Translations under genes and position numbers: made by a program | Assembly (NCBI RefSeq): GCF_000802155.2 | Contig: NZ_JQGJ02000001.1 | Location: 248,001-312,000, forward strand | Source: Pseudomonas frederiksbergensis | Lineage (GTDB): Bacteria; Pseudomonadota; Gammaproteobacteria; Pseudomonadales; Pseudomonadaceae | Length of the DNA: 64,000 nucleotides | Direction: 5' to 3' | The notes under the pieces: generated by a model | The model's input: the letters and a program-made list of their open reading frames with translations, nothing else | Databases searched by the model: none | Told to the model about the DNA's origin: nothing | Part shown: one piece after another, positions 1 through 9,332 of the stretch | Layout of the letters: the number at the start of each line of letters is the position of its first letter | Numbering within the stretch: position 1 is the stretch's first letter

Positions 1-121
1 GCGCCAGCGTGGCGTCATAGTCCGGTGTGTAGCGCCGCGCGGCAGCCAGCTCCAACTCACGGCTGAACACGTGGGCATGGCAGTCGATGCCGGTGATCGG
101 CGTAGTGCAGGTATCAACCAT
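1..121 (-). CDS. Amidohydrolase (TIM-barrel metal-dependent hydrolase), N-terminal fragment
   Basis: Only the first 40 codons are present; the gene runs leftward off the window. The start ATG reads MVDTCTTPITGIDCHAHVFS. The Asp-Cys-His-Ala-His stretch is the HxH metal-binding motif found near the N-terminus of the amidohydrolase-2 (COG3618) hydrolases, a family that includes lactone and dicarboxylate-pyrone hydrolases. It lies just downstream of an MFS transporter on the same strand, so it is probably the catabolic enzyme of that cassette. The substrate cannot be read from this fragment. Confidence 0.7.
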   Translation of the reverse strand, partial: MVDTCTTPITGIDCHAHVFSRELELAAARRYTPDYDATLA

Positions 122-152
122 GGGTATCCATCTTTCTGTAGATAAGCAGTAA

Positions 153-1442
153 TCAGGCCCGTGCGCTTTCGCTGCCAGGCGCTACGTCGGATGCCGGTTG
201 CGCCGTGGTCTCGAGACTTCGTCCGCGGGTTTCGGGCAGGCAAAGCGCCGCGAGTACCGCCACGCCGTAGGCGATGCCGGCATCGATCCCGATGGCCGAC
301 CCCAGGGACATGGAATCGCTCATGTGGCCGACCAGGAACGGAAACACCGCCGACAGGACCCGGCCGAAGTTGTAGCAGAAGCCGACGCCGGCGCCGCGCA
401 CATCCGCCGGGTACAACTCGTTGAAAAACGCGCCGAGACTCGCCGGAATGCCGGCCGCGAAAAAGCCGAGCGGGAAACCCAGGAACAACATCTGGGTGTT
501 GGTCAGTGGCAAGAACACGTAGCACTGCACCGTAACCACACAGCACAGCGCGAACAGCAGGATGTTCTTGCGTCGGCCGATGCGGTCGATCAGCAGGCCG
601 CTGACGACACAACCGCACCAGAAGGCGAAGATGATCACCGCCAGGTAGCCGCCGGAATTGAGCACCGACAGATTGCGCTCGGTCTTGAGAAAGGTTGGCA
701 ACCAGGTCATCACCGCGTGATAACCGCCATGGGCACCCAGCCCCAGCAAACCACCGAACAAGGTGACGCGAATCAGTTCAGGCCGAAAGATACCGCCCAG
801 GGACTTGAAGAAACTCTGCGGGATGCCCTGTTCTTTTTGCAGGCGCTGGAAGCTGTCCGGCTCCTCGACATTACGACGCACCCAAATGATCAGGAACGAC
901 GGCAACAGGCCAACGATGAACATCACTCGCCAGGCCATGTCTTGCGGCACCAGGGAATAGATCAGCGTAAAGACCCCGACCGCCAGGCCCCAGCCCACCG
1001 CCCAGGCACTCTGCACTGTGCCCATGACCTTGCCGCGGTATTTCGGATTGATCGTCTCGGCCATCAACACCGCGCCGGCCGCCCACTCCCCGCCAATGCC
1101 AAAGCCCTGCAAGGCCTTGACGATCAGTAGCTGGTGAAAACCGCTGACGAACGCCGACAGGAAGGTGAAGAACGAAAACCAGAGGATCATCCACTGCAGC
1201 GTGCGCACCCGGCCATAGCGATCGGACAACGTCCCGCCGACCCAACCACCCAGGGCCGAAGTGACCAGCGTGACGCCGCTGATCAACCCGGCATCGCCCT
1301 TGGACAAGGCGAATGCGGCGATCAGCGCCGGGATCGCCAGGCCGAACATCTGGACTTCCAGCGCGTCGAGCGACCAGCCGCCGAAACACGCCCAGAACGT
1401 CTTGCGCTCCCGCGAAGTGATTTGCCGATACCAACTGAACAT
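153..1442 (-). CDS. MFS transporter, sugar-acid/organic-acid type
   Basis: A 429-residue protein with about 12 hydrophobic segments and the MFS loop 2-3 motif (GGTLSDRYGRVR, about residues 69-80). The N-terminal GGWSLDALEVQMFG segment resembles the sialate/lactate-type proton symporters (NanT- and JEN-like). Residues near 118 (GIGGEW) match the conserved helix-4 region of this group. It is an inner-membrane permease that probably imports the substrate of the adjacent amidohydrolase, whose start lies 31 bp downstream on the same strand. The GntR regulator 128 bp upstream points the same way and is the likely controller. Substrate unknown. Confidence 0.85.
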   Translation of the reverse strand: MFSWYRQITSRERKTFWACFGGWSLDALEVQMFGLAIPALIAAFALSKGDAGLISGVTLVTSALGGWVGGTLSDRYGRVRTLQWMILWFSFFTFLSAFVSGFHQLLIVKALQGFGIGGEWAAGAVLMAETINPKYRGKVMGTVQSAWAVGWGLAVGVFTLIYSLVPQDMAWRVMFIVGLLPSFLIIWVRRNVEEPDSFQRLQKEQGIPQSFFKSLGGIFRPELIRVTLFGGLLGLGAHGGYHAVMTWLPTFLKTERNLSVLNSGGYLAVIIFAFWCGCVVSGLLIDRIGRRKNILLFALCCVVTVQCYVFLPLTNTQMLFLGFPLGFFAAGIPASLGAFFNELYPADVRGAGVGFCYNFGRVLSAVFPFLVGHMSDSMSLGSAIGIDAGIAYGVAVLAALCLPETRGRSLETTAQPASDVAPGSESARA

Positions 1443-1570
1443 GATTTTTATCCTTGTAGGTGGAACGAAAGGCAGCCGAAAGCGAACCGCGCCGCTACCG
1501 GCCAGTCAGGAAAACAAATACGGCAAGGGCAGCGATATCCGCTGCCGGGAGGTCAGTTGACGCGGCGTGG

Positions 1571-2302
1571 TCAGCGAATCTCCACGCTGTAGCGGAAATG
1601 CTCGGCATGCCCGCGCGAACGCCGCCATTCCAACGGGTTGCCCGCGTAATCCCGGGCCAGGCGCTCGATCACCACCACCGGGCTGTTGACCGGCACCTGC
1701 AACAGGCGCGCGTGCACGTCGTTGACCGACTCGGCGGTGAGGGTTTCCTGCGCATAAGCGACAACCTGTCCGCAGGTTTCTTCGTAGATGGGATACAGCA
1801 GCGGACCTTGCTGGCTCAGGTCGATTTCCAGCAGCGGCTGGAATCGGCTGCGAGGCAACCAGATCTCTTCGGCGAGCACTGGCTTAACATCCAACAGACG
1901 CACCCGGACAATGCGGATGACCGGCGCGTCCACCGGCAACCCCAACGCCTGGGCCACCGCTGACGGCGCGGCCACCGGCTCCACCGACAAGATGCGACTC
2001 TGCGGAACCCGACGCTCACCGGACGCGGACTGAAAACGGAAGAAACGGAACAGCGACGACTGGAACTGGGGACGACGAATGAAGGTGCCTCGGCCCTGCT
2101 GGCGCTCCAGGACGCCCTCGCTGACCAACGCATCGATCGCCTTGCGCACCGTCCCGGTGGACAGCCCGTATTCGGCTGAAAGCGCCGCCTCCGTGGGGAT
2201 CGCCTCCCCCGGACGCCAGCGATTGTTGGCGATCTGCTCGGCCAACTGGTCACGCAAACGTTGATAGAGCGGCAGGCGGGCATCGCTGGAGAGTGGGTTC
2301 AT
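1571..2302 (-). CDS. GntR-family transcriptional regulator (HutC/UTRA subfamily)
   Basis: A 243-residue protein. Residues 10-75 form a GntR winged helix-turn-helix (LYQRLRDQLAEQI, then LSTGTVRKAIDALVSEG and QGRGTF). Residues 95-238 form a UTRA ligand-binding domain, ending in the typical 'ERLARDYAGNPLEW' pattern. HutC-type regulators sense small metabolites and usually repress an adjacent catabolic operon. This gene precedes the MFS and amidohydrolase genes on the same strand, so it is probably their local regulator. The A+T-rich stretch just upstream (2303-2345) is the likely promoter. I did not find a convincing palindromic operator there. Confidence 0.88.
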   Translation of the reverse strand: MNPLSSDARLPLYQRLRDQLAEQIANNRWRPGEAIPTEAALSAEYGLSTGTVRKAIDALVSEGVLERQQGRGTFIRRPQFQSSLFRFFRFQSASGERRVPQSRILSVEPVAAPSAVAQALGLPVDAPVIRIVRVRLLDVKPVLAEEIWLPRSRFQPLLEIDLSQQGPLLYPIYEETCGQVVAYAQETLTAESVNDVHARLLQVPVNSPVVVIERLARDYAGNPLEWRRSRGHAEHFRYSVEIR

Positions 2303-2433
2303 GAGACGTTATCGACCTTATTATCTAGTCATCTATATGAATGTGCGCCGAGTATTTCCTCCTATCGGCAATGTTGTCAAGAACGGACAAGGTGATGGCT
2401 AGACGAACGGAGGCAAGCGAAGGCTCGCAGAGC

Positions 2434-3645
2434 TCAGCGATCTGGGGGTGCGTGCCGAGGCAACGCGAACGAAATCAATGCGGCGAGCAGCACGAACGCG
2501 CTGGAAATCCAGAGGCATGCGGCCAACCCGTACCCTTGATAAACCCAGCCCGAGAGCAGCGTCCCGACCAACCGCCCGAGCGCGTTGGACATGTAGTAGA
2601 ACCCCACGTCCAGCGACACACCGTCCTCCTTGGCATACGACACGATCAAGTAACTGTGCAGGGACGAATTCACCGCGAACAGCGCGCCAAACAGCATGAG
2701 CCCACCCAACAGCACCGCCTGATGAGACAGCCCCAGCGCTATCGCCGCCGGCAACCCCGCCAGCGCCAGCGCCCAGAGGAACGCGGCGCGACCGTCGGGC
2801 ACCTGGCCGCGCTTCCTTGCGGTGATAGTCGGCGCCAGGGATTGCACGATGCCGTAGCCAATCACCCAGGCGGCGAGGAAACCACCCACCGTCCAGAACT
2901 CCCAGCCCAAGACACTGCTCAGGTAAACCGGCAAGGCCACCACGAACCAGACGTCCCGGGCTCCGAACAGGAACATCCGGGCCGCAGACAGAATATTGAT
3001 CGCCCGGCTTTTCGAGAAGATGTCCCGGAACTTCGGCTTGGCTTTGGCCTTGCCCAAGTCTTTTTTCAGCAGTATCAGGCTGCCGACCCAGATCAGCGCC
3101 AGCACAGCCGCCATCGCCAGCAGCGCACCCTGGAAACCAAGCAACGCGAGCAACGCCCCGCCGAGGAAAAAGCCGACACCTTTGAGCGCGTTCTTCGAGC
3201 CGGTGAGAATGGCGACCCATCGATAAAGCGTGCCCTGCTGCCCGGCCGGCACCAAGAGCTTGATCGAGGACTTGGCACTCATCTTGTTCAGATCCTTCGC
3301 AATGCCGGACAACGCCTGGGCGCTCATCACCCAGGCGACCGTCAGCAACGTGGAAGGAACGGTGAGCATCAACAGCGCCACGACCTGCAACCCCAAGCCG
3401 AGGTTCATGGTCCGGTTCAGGCCAAGCCGGGCGCCGAGATAGCCGCCCAACAGATTGGTGATCACCCCGAACAGCTCGTAGAACAGAAACAGCGCGGCAA
3501 TCTGCAACGGGCTGTAGCCCAGCGCATGAAAGTGCAGCACCACCAACATGCGCAGGGCACCGTCGGTGAGCGTGAACGCCCAGTAGTTGCCCGTGACGAG
3601 CAGGTACTGGCGCACTTCTGGCGCGAGGGCCGACAAGATGTTCAT
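2434..3645 (-). CDS. arsJ: ArsJ, MFS exporter of 1-arseno-3-phosphoglycerate
   Basis: A 403-residue membrane protein with MFS architecture. Its N-terminus (VRQYLLVTGNYWAFTLTDGA) and the segment GIAKDLNKMSAKSSIK are typical of ArsJ. In the known pathway a GAPDH joins arsenate to glyceraldehyde-3-phosphate, giving unstable 1-arseno-3-phosphoglycerate, which ArsJ exports; arsenate is released outside. The gene begins 9 bp after the partner GAPDH stop, so the two form one transcript. No arsenate reductase, arsB or arsR lies nearby. Confidence comes from the sequence signature together with the GAPDH neighbour. Confidence 0.93.
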   Translation of the reverse strand: MNILSALAPEVRQYLLVTGNYWAFTLTDGALRMLVVLHFHALGYSPLQIAALFLFYELFGVITNLLGGYLGARLGLNRTMNLGLGLQVVALLMLTVPSTLLTVAWVMSAQALSGIAKDLNKMSAKSSIKLLVPAGQQGTLYRWVAILTGSKNALKGVGFFLGGALLALLGFQGALLAMAAVLALIWVGSLILLKKDLGKAKAKPKFRDIFSKSRAINILSAARMFLFGARDVWFVVALPVYLSSVLGWEFWTVGGFLAAWVIGYGIVQSLAPTITARKRGQVPDGRAAFLWALALAGLPAAIALGLSHQAVLLGGLMLFGALFAVNSSLHSYLIVSYAKEDGVSLDVGFYYMSNALGRLVGTLLSGWVYQGYGLAACLWISSAFVLLAALISFALPRHAPPDR

Positions 3646-3654
3646 CGCGACTCC

Positions 3655-4659
3655 TCAGCCAGCCAGGCCAACCATCCGGGCCAGCTCGACGGTACGGTTG
3701 GCATAGCCCCATTCGTTGTCGTACCAGGCATAGAGTTTGACCTGGGTGCCGTTGATGACCATGGTCGACAGGCCGTCGATGATCGAGGAACGCGGATCGG
3801 TGCGGTAATCGATGGACACCAGCGGGCGCTCTTCGAAACCGAGGATGTCCTTGAGCTCATGTTCGGCGGCGTCCTTGAGCAAGCGATTCACCTCTTCGAC
3901 CGTGGTCGCTCGCTCGACCTCGAACACGCAATCGGTCAGCGATGCATTGGCCAACGGCACCCGCACGGCATGGCCGTTGAGGCGTCCGCGCAGTTCCGGG
4001 AAAATCTCCGCAATGGCAGTGGCCGAGCCGGTGCTGGTGGGAATCAGGCTCAGACCCGACGCCCGGGCGCGGCGCAGGTCCTTGTGCGGTTGGTCGAGAA
4101 TGCTCTGGGTGTTGGTCAGGTCATGGATGGTGGTGATCGAACCGTGGCGGATGCCGAGTTTTTCGTGAATCACCTTGACCACGGGTGCCAGGCAGTTGGT
4201 GGTGCACGAAGCGGCAGTCACGATGCGATGTTGATCGGGCTTGAACTGCTGATGATTGACGCCCATGACGATGTTCAAGGCGCCGGGCTCCTTCACCGGG
4301 GCGCTGACCACTACGCGCCGCACACCCTGATCGAGATACCCCTGCAGGACCGCGACCGTTTTCATCTTGCCGCTGGCCTCGATCACCACGTCGCAGCCCG
4401 ACCAATCCGTCTCGCCGATCGTCTTGTTGGCCGTGACCTTGATGCGTTGCCCCTCCACGACGATGTTGTCGCCCTCGGCTTCGGCCTGACGATGCCAGCG
4501 GCCATGCACCGAATCGAAGTTCAACAGATGGGCGTGGGTCGCCGCGTCACCTGCCGGGTCGTTGATCTGTACGAACTGAAACTCCGGCCAGCCCCAGGCT
4601 GCACGCAGGGCGAGGCGACCGATGCGGCCAAAACCGTTGATGCCAATTTTTATCGTCAT
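3655..4659 (-). CDS. gap: ArsJ-associated glyceraldehyde-3-phosphate dehydrogenase
   Basis: A 334-residue GAPDH. The N-terminus has the NAD-binding [14 protein letters not shown] motif. The catalytic cysteine is in [11 protein letters not shown] (about residues 150-160), and the C-terminal region contains [11 protein letters not shown]. In the ArsJ system this isoenzyme accepts arsenate in place of phosphate. Its place as first gene of a two-gene unit with arsJ, behind an ArsR-like operator, argues for that role and not for central glycolysis. No clear Shine-Dalgarno precedes the ATG. A five-codon open frame (4673 to 4656) ends in a TGA overlapping this ATG. Confidence 0.92.
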   Translation of the reverse strand: MTIKIGINGFGRIGRLALRAAWGWPEFQFVQINDPAGDAATHAHLLNFDSVHGRWHRQAEAEGDNIVVEGQRIKVTANKTIGETDWSGCDVVIEASGKMKTVAVLQGYLDQGVRRVVVSAPVKEPGALNIVMGVNHQQFKPDQHRIVTAASCTTNCLAPVVKVIHEKLGIRHGSITTIHDLTNTQSILDQPHKDLRRARASGLSLIPTSTGSATAIAEIFPELRGRLNGHAVRVPLANASLTDCVFEVERATTVEEVNRLLKDAAEHELKDILGFEERPLVSIDYRTDPRSSIIDGLSTMVINGTQVKLYAWYDNEWGYANRTVELARMVGLAG

Positions 4660-4686
4660 GGAGGGGCACTCATATGTGTTTAGCCG

Positions 4687-4714
4687 AATATATGGTTTTT
4701 CGCATATAAGTGAA
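4687..4714 (-). promoter_or_regulatory. Promoter with ArsR-like palindrome upstream of gap-arsJ
   Basis: Reading the minus strand, TTCACT (4714-4709) is a -35-like hexamer and TATATT (4692-4687) a -10-like hexamer, 16 bp apart. The spacer holds the inverted repeat TATATG-N8-CATATA (4689-4708). The layout and A/T core resemble known ArsR operators, where the repressor blocks polymerase until it binds trivalent arsenic. The ArsR assignment is inferred from motif likeness and the ars genes downstream. Confidence 0.6.
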
Positions 4715-4929
4715 AGTCCAGCGTCACTTTGCTCGTCTGAGGTGTCGAGGCAATGCGCTCCTTGCCCACAGTTCCTTTGTAATTCTCGATCGATGGAGTG
4801 CCCTCAGGTCACGCTCGTAGTACAGTCTCCACCCGATTATCAGAACCCATTTTGAACGATGTGAAACCACCGGGACTCCGTTCGAACGGTTCCTCGCACA
4901 CATCATTCACCAGCCGCAGCGGTCACAGC

Positions 4930-6630
4930 ATGATTGAAATCACCGAAGTCTCCATCGCCCAACTCCGGGCTGCGCTCGAATCCGGCCAGACCACGGCGGT
5001 CGAATTGGTCCAGGCATACCTTGCCAGGATCGATGCGTACGACGGTCCGCAAACGCCCACGGCCCTCAACGCGGTGGTGGTTCGCAATCCCGACGCACTG
5101 GATGAGGCAAAGGCATCCGATGACCGTCGGGCCAGGGGCCAGACGCTGGGCCCACTCGACGGCATTCCCTACACGGCCAAGGACAGCTACCTGGTCAAAG
5201 GCCTTACCGCCGCCTCTGGCAGCCCGGCCTTCAAGGATCTGGTCGCCTATCGCGACGCCTTCACCATCGAGCGGTTGCGCGCCGCCGGGGCGATCTGCCT
5301 GGGCAAGACCAACATGCCGCCCATGGCGAACGGCGGCATGCAGCGCGGCGTGTATGGCCGTGCCGAAAGCCCCTACAACGGTGATTACCTTACGGCACCT
5401 TTCGCCTCGGGTTCTTCGAACGGTGCAGGCACCGCCACCGCCGCCAGTTTCGCCGCCTTTGGCCTGGCCGAGGAAACCTGGTCCAGCGGACGCGGCCCGG
5501 CTTCCAATAATGGGCTGTGTGCCTACACGCCGTCGCGCGGGGTGATCTCGGTGCGCGGCAACTGGCCGCTGACGCCGACCATGGACGTGGTCGTGCCCTA
5601 CGCCCGGACCATGGCCGACCTGCTCGAAGTGCTGGACGTCGTGGTCGCGAACGACCCGGATACCCGCGGCGACCTGTGGCGCCTGCAACCCTGGGTGCCG
5701 ATTCCCCCCGTCGATTCGGTTCGCCCCGCCTCCTACCCCAGCCTCGCTGCCAAACCCGAGACGCTGGCGGGCGTGCGCTTCGGCGTCCCGCGCATGTACA
5801 TCAATGCCGATCCCGAGGCGGGTACCGCCGAAAAGCCTGGGATCGGTGGCCCGACCGGCCAGCGCATCATCACGCGCCCGTCGGTGATTGCGCTTTGGCA
5901 AGAAGCGCGCAAGGCCCTGGAAGCCCAAGGCGCCGAAGTGATCGAGGTGGATTTCCCACTGGTGTCCAACTGCGAGGGCGACCGTCCTGGCGCGCCGACG
6001 GTGTTCACCCGCGGCCTGGTGTCCAAGGAATTCCTGCACCATGAACTGTGGGACCTGTCGGCCTGGGCGTTCGATGATTTCCTGCGGGCCAACGGTGACC
6101 CGAAACTCAACCGCCTGGCGGACGTCGACGGACCGCTGATTTTCCCCCACGACCCAGGCACCCTGCCCAACCGCGAGGACGACCTCGCCGCAGGCATGGA
6201 CGAGTACGTGAAGATGGCGCAGCGCGGCATTACGCCGTGGGACCAGATCCCCACCCTGCCCGAGGGTTTGCGCGGCCTCGAAGAGACACGCCGGATCGAT
6301 CTGGAAGACTGGATGGCGCGCCTCGGCCTGGACGCGGTGATCTTCCCCACCGTGGCAGACGTCGGGCCGGCGGACGCGGACGTCAATCCAGCGTCGGCCG
6401 ACATCGCCTGGAGCAACGGCGTCTGGGTCGCCAACGGCAACCTCGCCATCCGTCACCTGGGCGTGCCCACCGTCACCGTGCCGATGGGCGTCATGGCGGA
6501 CATCGGCATGCCTGTCGGCTTGACGTTCGCCGGCCGCGCCTATGACGACTCGAAGCTGTTGCAGCTGGCTTCGGCATTCGAATCGATGGGATCGAAACGG
6601 CGGATTCCGCCGAGGACTCCACCGTTGTAA
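4930..6630 (+). CDS. Amidase-signature family hydrolase
   Basis: A 566-residue protein from the ATG at 4930, where the family N-terminus (SIAQLRAALESGQTTAVELV) begins; the frame is open further upstream but does not look coding. The Ser-cisSer-Lys triad can be placed: Lys84 in YTAKDSY, cis-Ser163 in GSSNGAG and Ser186 in ETWSSGRGPAS. These enzymes hydrolyse amides or ureides in the cytoplasm. The usual GTDTGGS stretch around the nucleophile is changed here (ETWSS), marking a divergent subfamily. It diverges from gap-arsJ and has no obvious operon partner. Substrate unknown; no signal peptide seen. Confidence 0.85.
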   Translation: MIEITEVSIAQLRAALESGQTTAVELVQAYLARIDAYDGPQTPTALNAVVVRNPDALDEAKASDDRRARGQTLGPLDGIPYTAKDSYLVKGLTAASGSPAFKDLVAYRDAFTIERLRAAGAICLGKTNMPPMANGGMQRGVYGRAESPYNGDYLTAPFASGSSNGAGTATAASFAAFGLAEETWSSGRGPASNNGLCAYTPSRGVISVRGNWPLTPTMDVVVPYARTMADLLEVLDVVVANDPDTRGDLWRLQPWVPIPPVDSVRPASYPSLAAKPETLAGVRFGVPRMYINADPEAGTAEKPGIGGPTGQRIITRPSVIALWQEARKALEAQGAEVIEVDFPLVSNCEGDRPGAPTVFTRGLVSKEFLHHELWDLSAWAFDDFLRANGDPKLNRLADVDGPLIFPHDPGTLPNREDDLAAGMDEYVKMAQRGITPWDQIPTLPEGLRGLEETRRIDLEDWMARLGLDAVIFPTVADVGPADADVNPASADIAWSNGVWVANGNLAIRHLGVPTVTVPMGVMADIGMPVGLTFAGRAYDDSKLLQLASAFESMGSKRRIPPRTPPL

Positions 6631-6656
6631 CCACAACAGGGACATGACCTGGAAAA

Positions 6657-6681
6657 GCAGGCCCACCGGGGTGAGGCCTGC
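6657..6681. terminator. Stem-loop between convergent genes
   Basis: GCAGGCC (6657-6663) pairs with GGCCTGC (6675-6681), with further inner CAC/GTG pairing. It lies between the convergent amidase and EAL genes. No T-run follows on either strand, so terminator function is only likely. Confidence 0.4.
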
Positions 6682-6705
6682 GCCACCGTTGCTTCAGGCT
6701 ATCGG

Positions 6706-7482
6706 TTAATCAAAACTTCCGACCGCAAGCCGGCCGACCTCAGGCCGCGCAAACAGGAATCCCTGCATCAGTTCGATGCCCATCGCCAGCAGCGTGGCGC
6801 TTTCCTCACGCGTCTCGACGCCCTCGGCAATGACGGTGATCCCCAGGCGGTTGGCGACCAGGATGATCCCTTCCACGATGGCCCGCTTGACCCGGTCGTG
6901 GTCGATGCCTCGGGTCAGCGCCATGTCGATTTTCAGTACCTGGGGCTGGAACATCGCCAGCAGGTTGAGCCCCGAGTAACCGGATCCGAAATCATCGATG
7001 GCGGTGGTGAAGCCCTGGCGCTCGTATTCCAGGAAAATCGACTTCAAGTGATCAGGGTCGTCGACCCGCTCGCCTTCCGTCACTTCGAACATCAGCCTGT
7101 CTGGCGGAAAGTTAGTGTTCCGCGCGGCCTCCAAAGTCGCGCGGATGCAGGTCTCGGCCCGGTACACGGCGTTGGGGAGGAAATTGATGCTGAGCAGGCA
7201 GCCGGGAATGTCCAGCATACCCAACCTTGCGGCTTCTTCGATGGCTTTCACTCGACAGGCCTGGTCGAACCGATAGCGATTGCTGTCATTCACCAGCCCA
7301 AGGATATGGCCGGCCGACTCGCCATTCACGCCGCGGACCAACGCCTCATACGCAAACGCCTGGCGCGTGCGGACATTGAAGATCGGTTGGAAAGCCATGG
7401 TGAAATCGAACCCCAGCGCTTCACGGTCGCGACACTCGGCGCAGCCAAGGGATTTGAAATTCGGATGAGAAGATTGGGTCAT
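6706..7482 (-). CDS. Stand-alone EAL-domain cyclic-di-GMP phosphodiesterase
   Basis: A 258-residue, almost pure EAL domain. Motifs in order: YEALVRG (about 45), SINFLPN, FEVTEGE, DDFGSGYSGLNLL (about 162-174), LKIDM, IAEGVET and LMQGFLFARP. All metal- and substrate-binding residues look intact, so it should hydrolyse cyclic-di-GMP. There is no sensor, GGDEF or membrane segment. A short Cys-containing N-terminus (GCAECRD) precedes the domain. Free-standing on the minus strand; it may counter the GGDEF protein at 54.9-55.9 kb. Confidence 0.92.
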   Translation of the reverse strand: MTQSSHPNFKSLGCAECRDREALGFDFTMAFQPIFNVRTRQAFAYEALVRGVNGESAGHILGLVNDSNRYRFDQACRVKAIEEAARLGMLDIPGCLLSINFLPNAVYRAETCIRATLEAARNTNFPPDRLMFEVTEGERVDDPDHLKSIFLEYERQGFTTAIDDFGSGYSGLNLLAMFQPQVLKIDMALTRGIDHDRVKRAIVEGIILVANRLGITVIAEGVETREESATLLAMGIELMQGFLFARPEVGRLAVGSFD

Positions 7483-7865
7483 GATCTGTGTTCCGTCGCG
7501 GCAGCGGGCGTCCCTGTGACGCAGAAACTATAGGCAATCCCTCTTGAGTCGGCACGGGCCCGGCTTTCTGGAGTGCTGTCGGGCCCTTTGATCGTATGAC
7601 CGCCGTGTCAAATCAGGCGTTCACTCGATTATCGGCTCGTAATTAACAACGTTTAACTCGCACCCGCGCGCAGCGTCACCAAGAATGGTCGCTCTGTTCA
7701 GACCTTCCAAAGCGGGAGGCGCCGACCCGCGCACGGTACGCCGGCGCGCTTTTCGCCGGCACGGAATTCATGTCATGGCCCATCCATCGCCCAGCACCGC
7801 CAGGACGCCCATCCTGGAGGATTGCGCGCACCCTCTCGCCACACTTTTTGACCTGGAACTGCCGC
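7483..7865. other. Intergenic region between EAL gene and oprD-type porin
   Basis: 383 bp with no credible gene. It holds the divergent promoters and two GC-rich hairpins. One is GGGCCCG (7556-7562) with CGGGCCC (7580-7586) followed by TTT. The other is GCCGGCG (7740-7746) with CGCCGGC (7754-7760), which would sit in the porin leader. Confidence 0.5.
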
Positions 7866-9215
7866 ATGTCGCCTGCAATGAAAAACCTGATCGCCCACGG
7901 ACAAGGAACGGCCCCGCTGAAGCCACTCTGGCTCCTCGCCTTGCTGGCAGGAAATGCCCCGGCACTGGCGGCGCCCACCACGCCCGGCTTCGCGCAAGGG
8001 GCATCGCTGGAAGTGCTGAGCCGTAACTTCTACCTCAACAATGACTACCGCTCCCCTACCTCGGCGGGCAAAAGCTACAAGCAGGAATGGGCGCAAGGGT
8101 TCATTGCCACGTTCGAGTCCGGCTTCACCCCCGGCTCCTTTGGCGTAGGCCTCGACGCCCATGGCTTCCTCGGGTTGAAACTGGACGGTGGCAAGGGCCA
8201 CGCCGGGACGGGATTGCTGCCGCTGGACAGTGAGGGCCACGGCGAGGACCAATATTCCAGTGCCGGTGGCGCGCTGAAATTCAACGCGTCGCGAACCACC
8301 CTGGCGCTGGGCGAAATGACCGTGGAAACGCCGGTATTCGACACCGCGGACAAACGTCTGCAACCGGAATACGCCAGCGGCGTCCTGCTCAGCAGTCGCG
8401 AAATCGACGAGGTCGATCTGCAGGCCGGTCACTTCAGTGCATTCAAGAATCAGGATGCATCCACCGCCAAGGGCGATTTTTCCGGCTACGGCGCGACCAC
8501 CCGCCACGGCCACATCGACTTTATCGGCGCCGATCTGTTCAGCGGCCGCAAGCTGGGCGGCGCCCTCTATGCTTCCGAACTGAGCGACACCTGGCGCCAG
8601 TATTACGGCAATCTGCACGCGACCGCCGGCAGCCTGTTTCTCGACGGCAACGTCTATTACACCCGCGACCACGGCCAGGCCATTGCGGGGGCTCTCGACA
8701 ACACTGCGTTCAGCCTGTCGGGAAAATACCGGCTCCAAGCCCAGGCGTTCACCCTGGCCTATCAGAAAGTCCATGGCGACACGCCTTTCGATTTCGTCGG
8801 TGGCGACTCCATCTATCTGGCCAACTCAATCAAATATGCCGACTTCAATGGCCCGGGCGAGCACTCCTGGCAAGCCCGCTACGATCTCGACCTGGGCGCC
8901 GTGGGCATTCCCGGCCTCAGTTTCATGGCGCGCTACGTAACAGGAAGCGGCATAGACGGCAGTCACGCTCCCCGTGGCGGTGCCTACAACCCGTTCGACA
9001 ACGACACCGGCACCTACAGCCCGCAGCAGGGAGACGGTGGCCGGCATTGGGAGCGCGACCTGGACCTGCGCTATATCGTGCCGTCAGGCCCGGCCAAGGA
9101 CCTGTCGCTGCAGGTGTCCCACGTCACCCACCGCGCCAACGACGCCCAGGCCGGCGATGACATCGACAGGCTGTACATCGTCATCCAGTACCCGCTCACA
9201 CTGGGACCGTTCTGA
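7866..9215 (+). CDS. OprD-family outer-membrane porin
   Basis: A 449-residue protein from the ATG at 7866 (a second in-frame ATG is at 7878). A hydrophobic signal segment ends near NAPALAAPTT with an Ala-x-Ala cleavage site. The mature part begins with a family-like GASLEVLSRNFYLNNDYR and alternates as expected for an 18-strand beta-barrel. It ends in YPLTLGPF with the C-terminal Phe needed for outer-membrane insertion. OprD porins take up amino acids, peptides or aromatic acids. No transporter or catabolic neighbour shows which, so I give no subfamily name. Confidence 0.9.
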   Translation: MSPAMKNLIAHGQGTAPLKPLWLLALLAGNAPALAAPTTPGFAQGASLEVLSRNFYLNNDYRSPTSAGKSYKQEWAQGFIATFESGFTPGSFGVGLDAHGFLGLKLDGGKGHAGTGLLPLDSEGHGEDQYSSAGGALKFNASRTTLALGEMTVETPVFDTADKRLQPEYASGVLLSSREIDEVDLQAGHFSAFKNQDASTAKGDFSGYGATTRHGHIDFIGADLFSGRKLGGALYASELSDTWRQYYGNLHATAGSLFLDGNVYYTRDHGQAIAGALDNTAFSLSGKYRLQAQAFTLAYQKVHGDTPFDFVGGDSIYLANSIKYADFNGPGEHSWQARYDLDLGAVGIPGLSFMARYVTGSGIDGSHAPRGGAYNPFDNDTGTYSPQQGDGGRHWERDLDLRYIVPSGPAKDLSLQVSHVTHRANDAQAGDDIDRLYIVIQYPLTLGPF

Positions 9216-9332
9216 AGGCATGCCGGCTTCCATGGGTGGCAGGGTCATTAAACGTTCATCGGAGCGACAGCATCATGACTCGCAACAAACGCTGCACAGT
9301 CACGATTTTTGCCAGCCCAGCGAGGAAGCGCC

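Noticed and set aside
153..2302. Assigning a specific substrate to the MFS-GntR-amidohydrolase cassette
   Set aside because: Only a 40-codon stub of the enzyme is present; no diagnostic residues for a substrate.
2341..4683. A very long open frame on the plus strand opposite arsJ and gap
   Set aside because: It is rich in Arg/Gln/His, has no recognisable family and mirrors two firmly identified genes; this is a GC-rich antisense shadow.
4903..6666. Long minus-strand frame opposite the amidase
   Set aside because: Antisense shadow of a gene with an intact catalytic triad; the composition is unlike a real protein.
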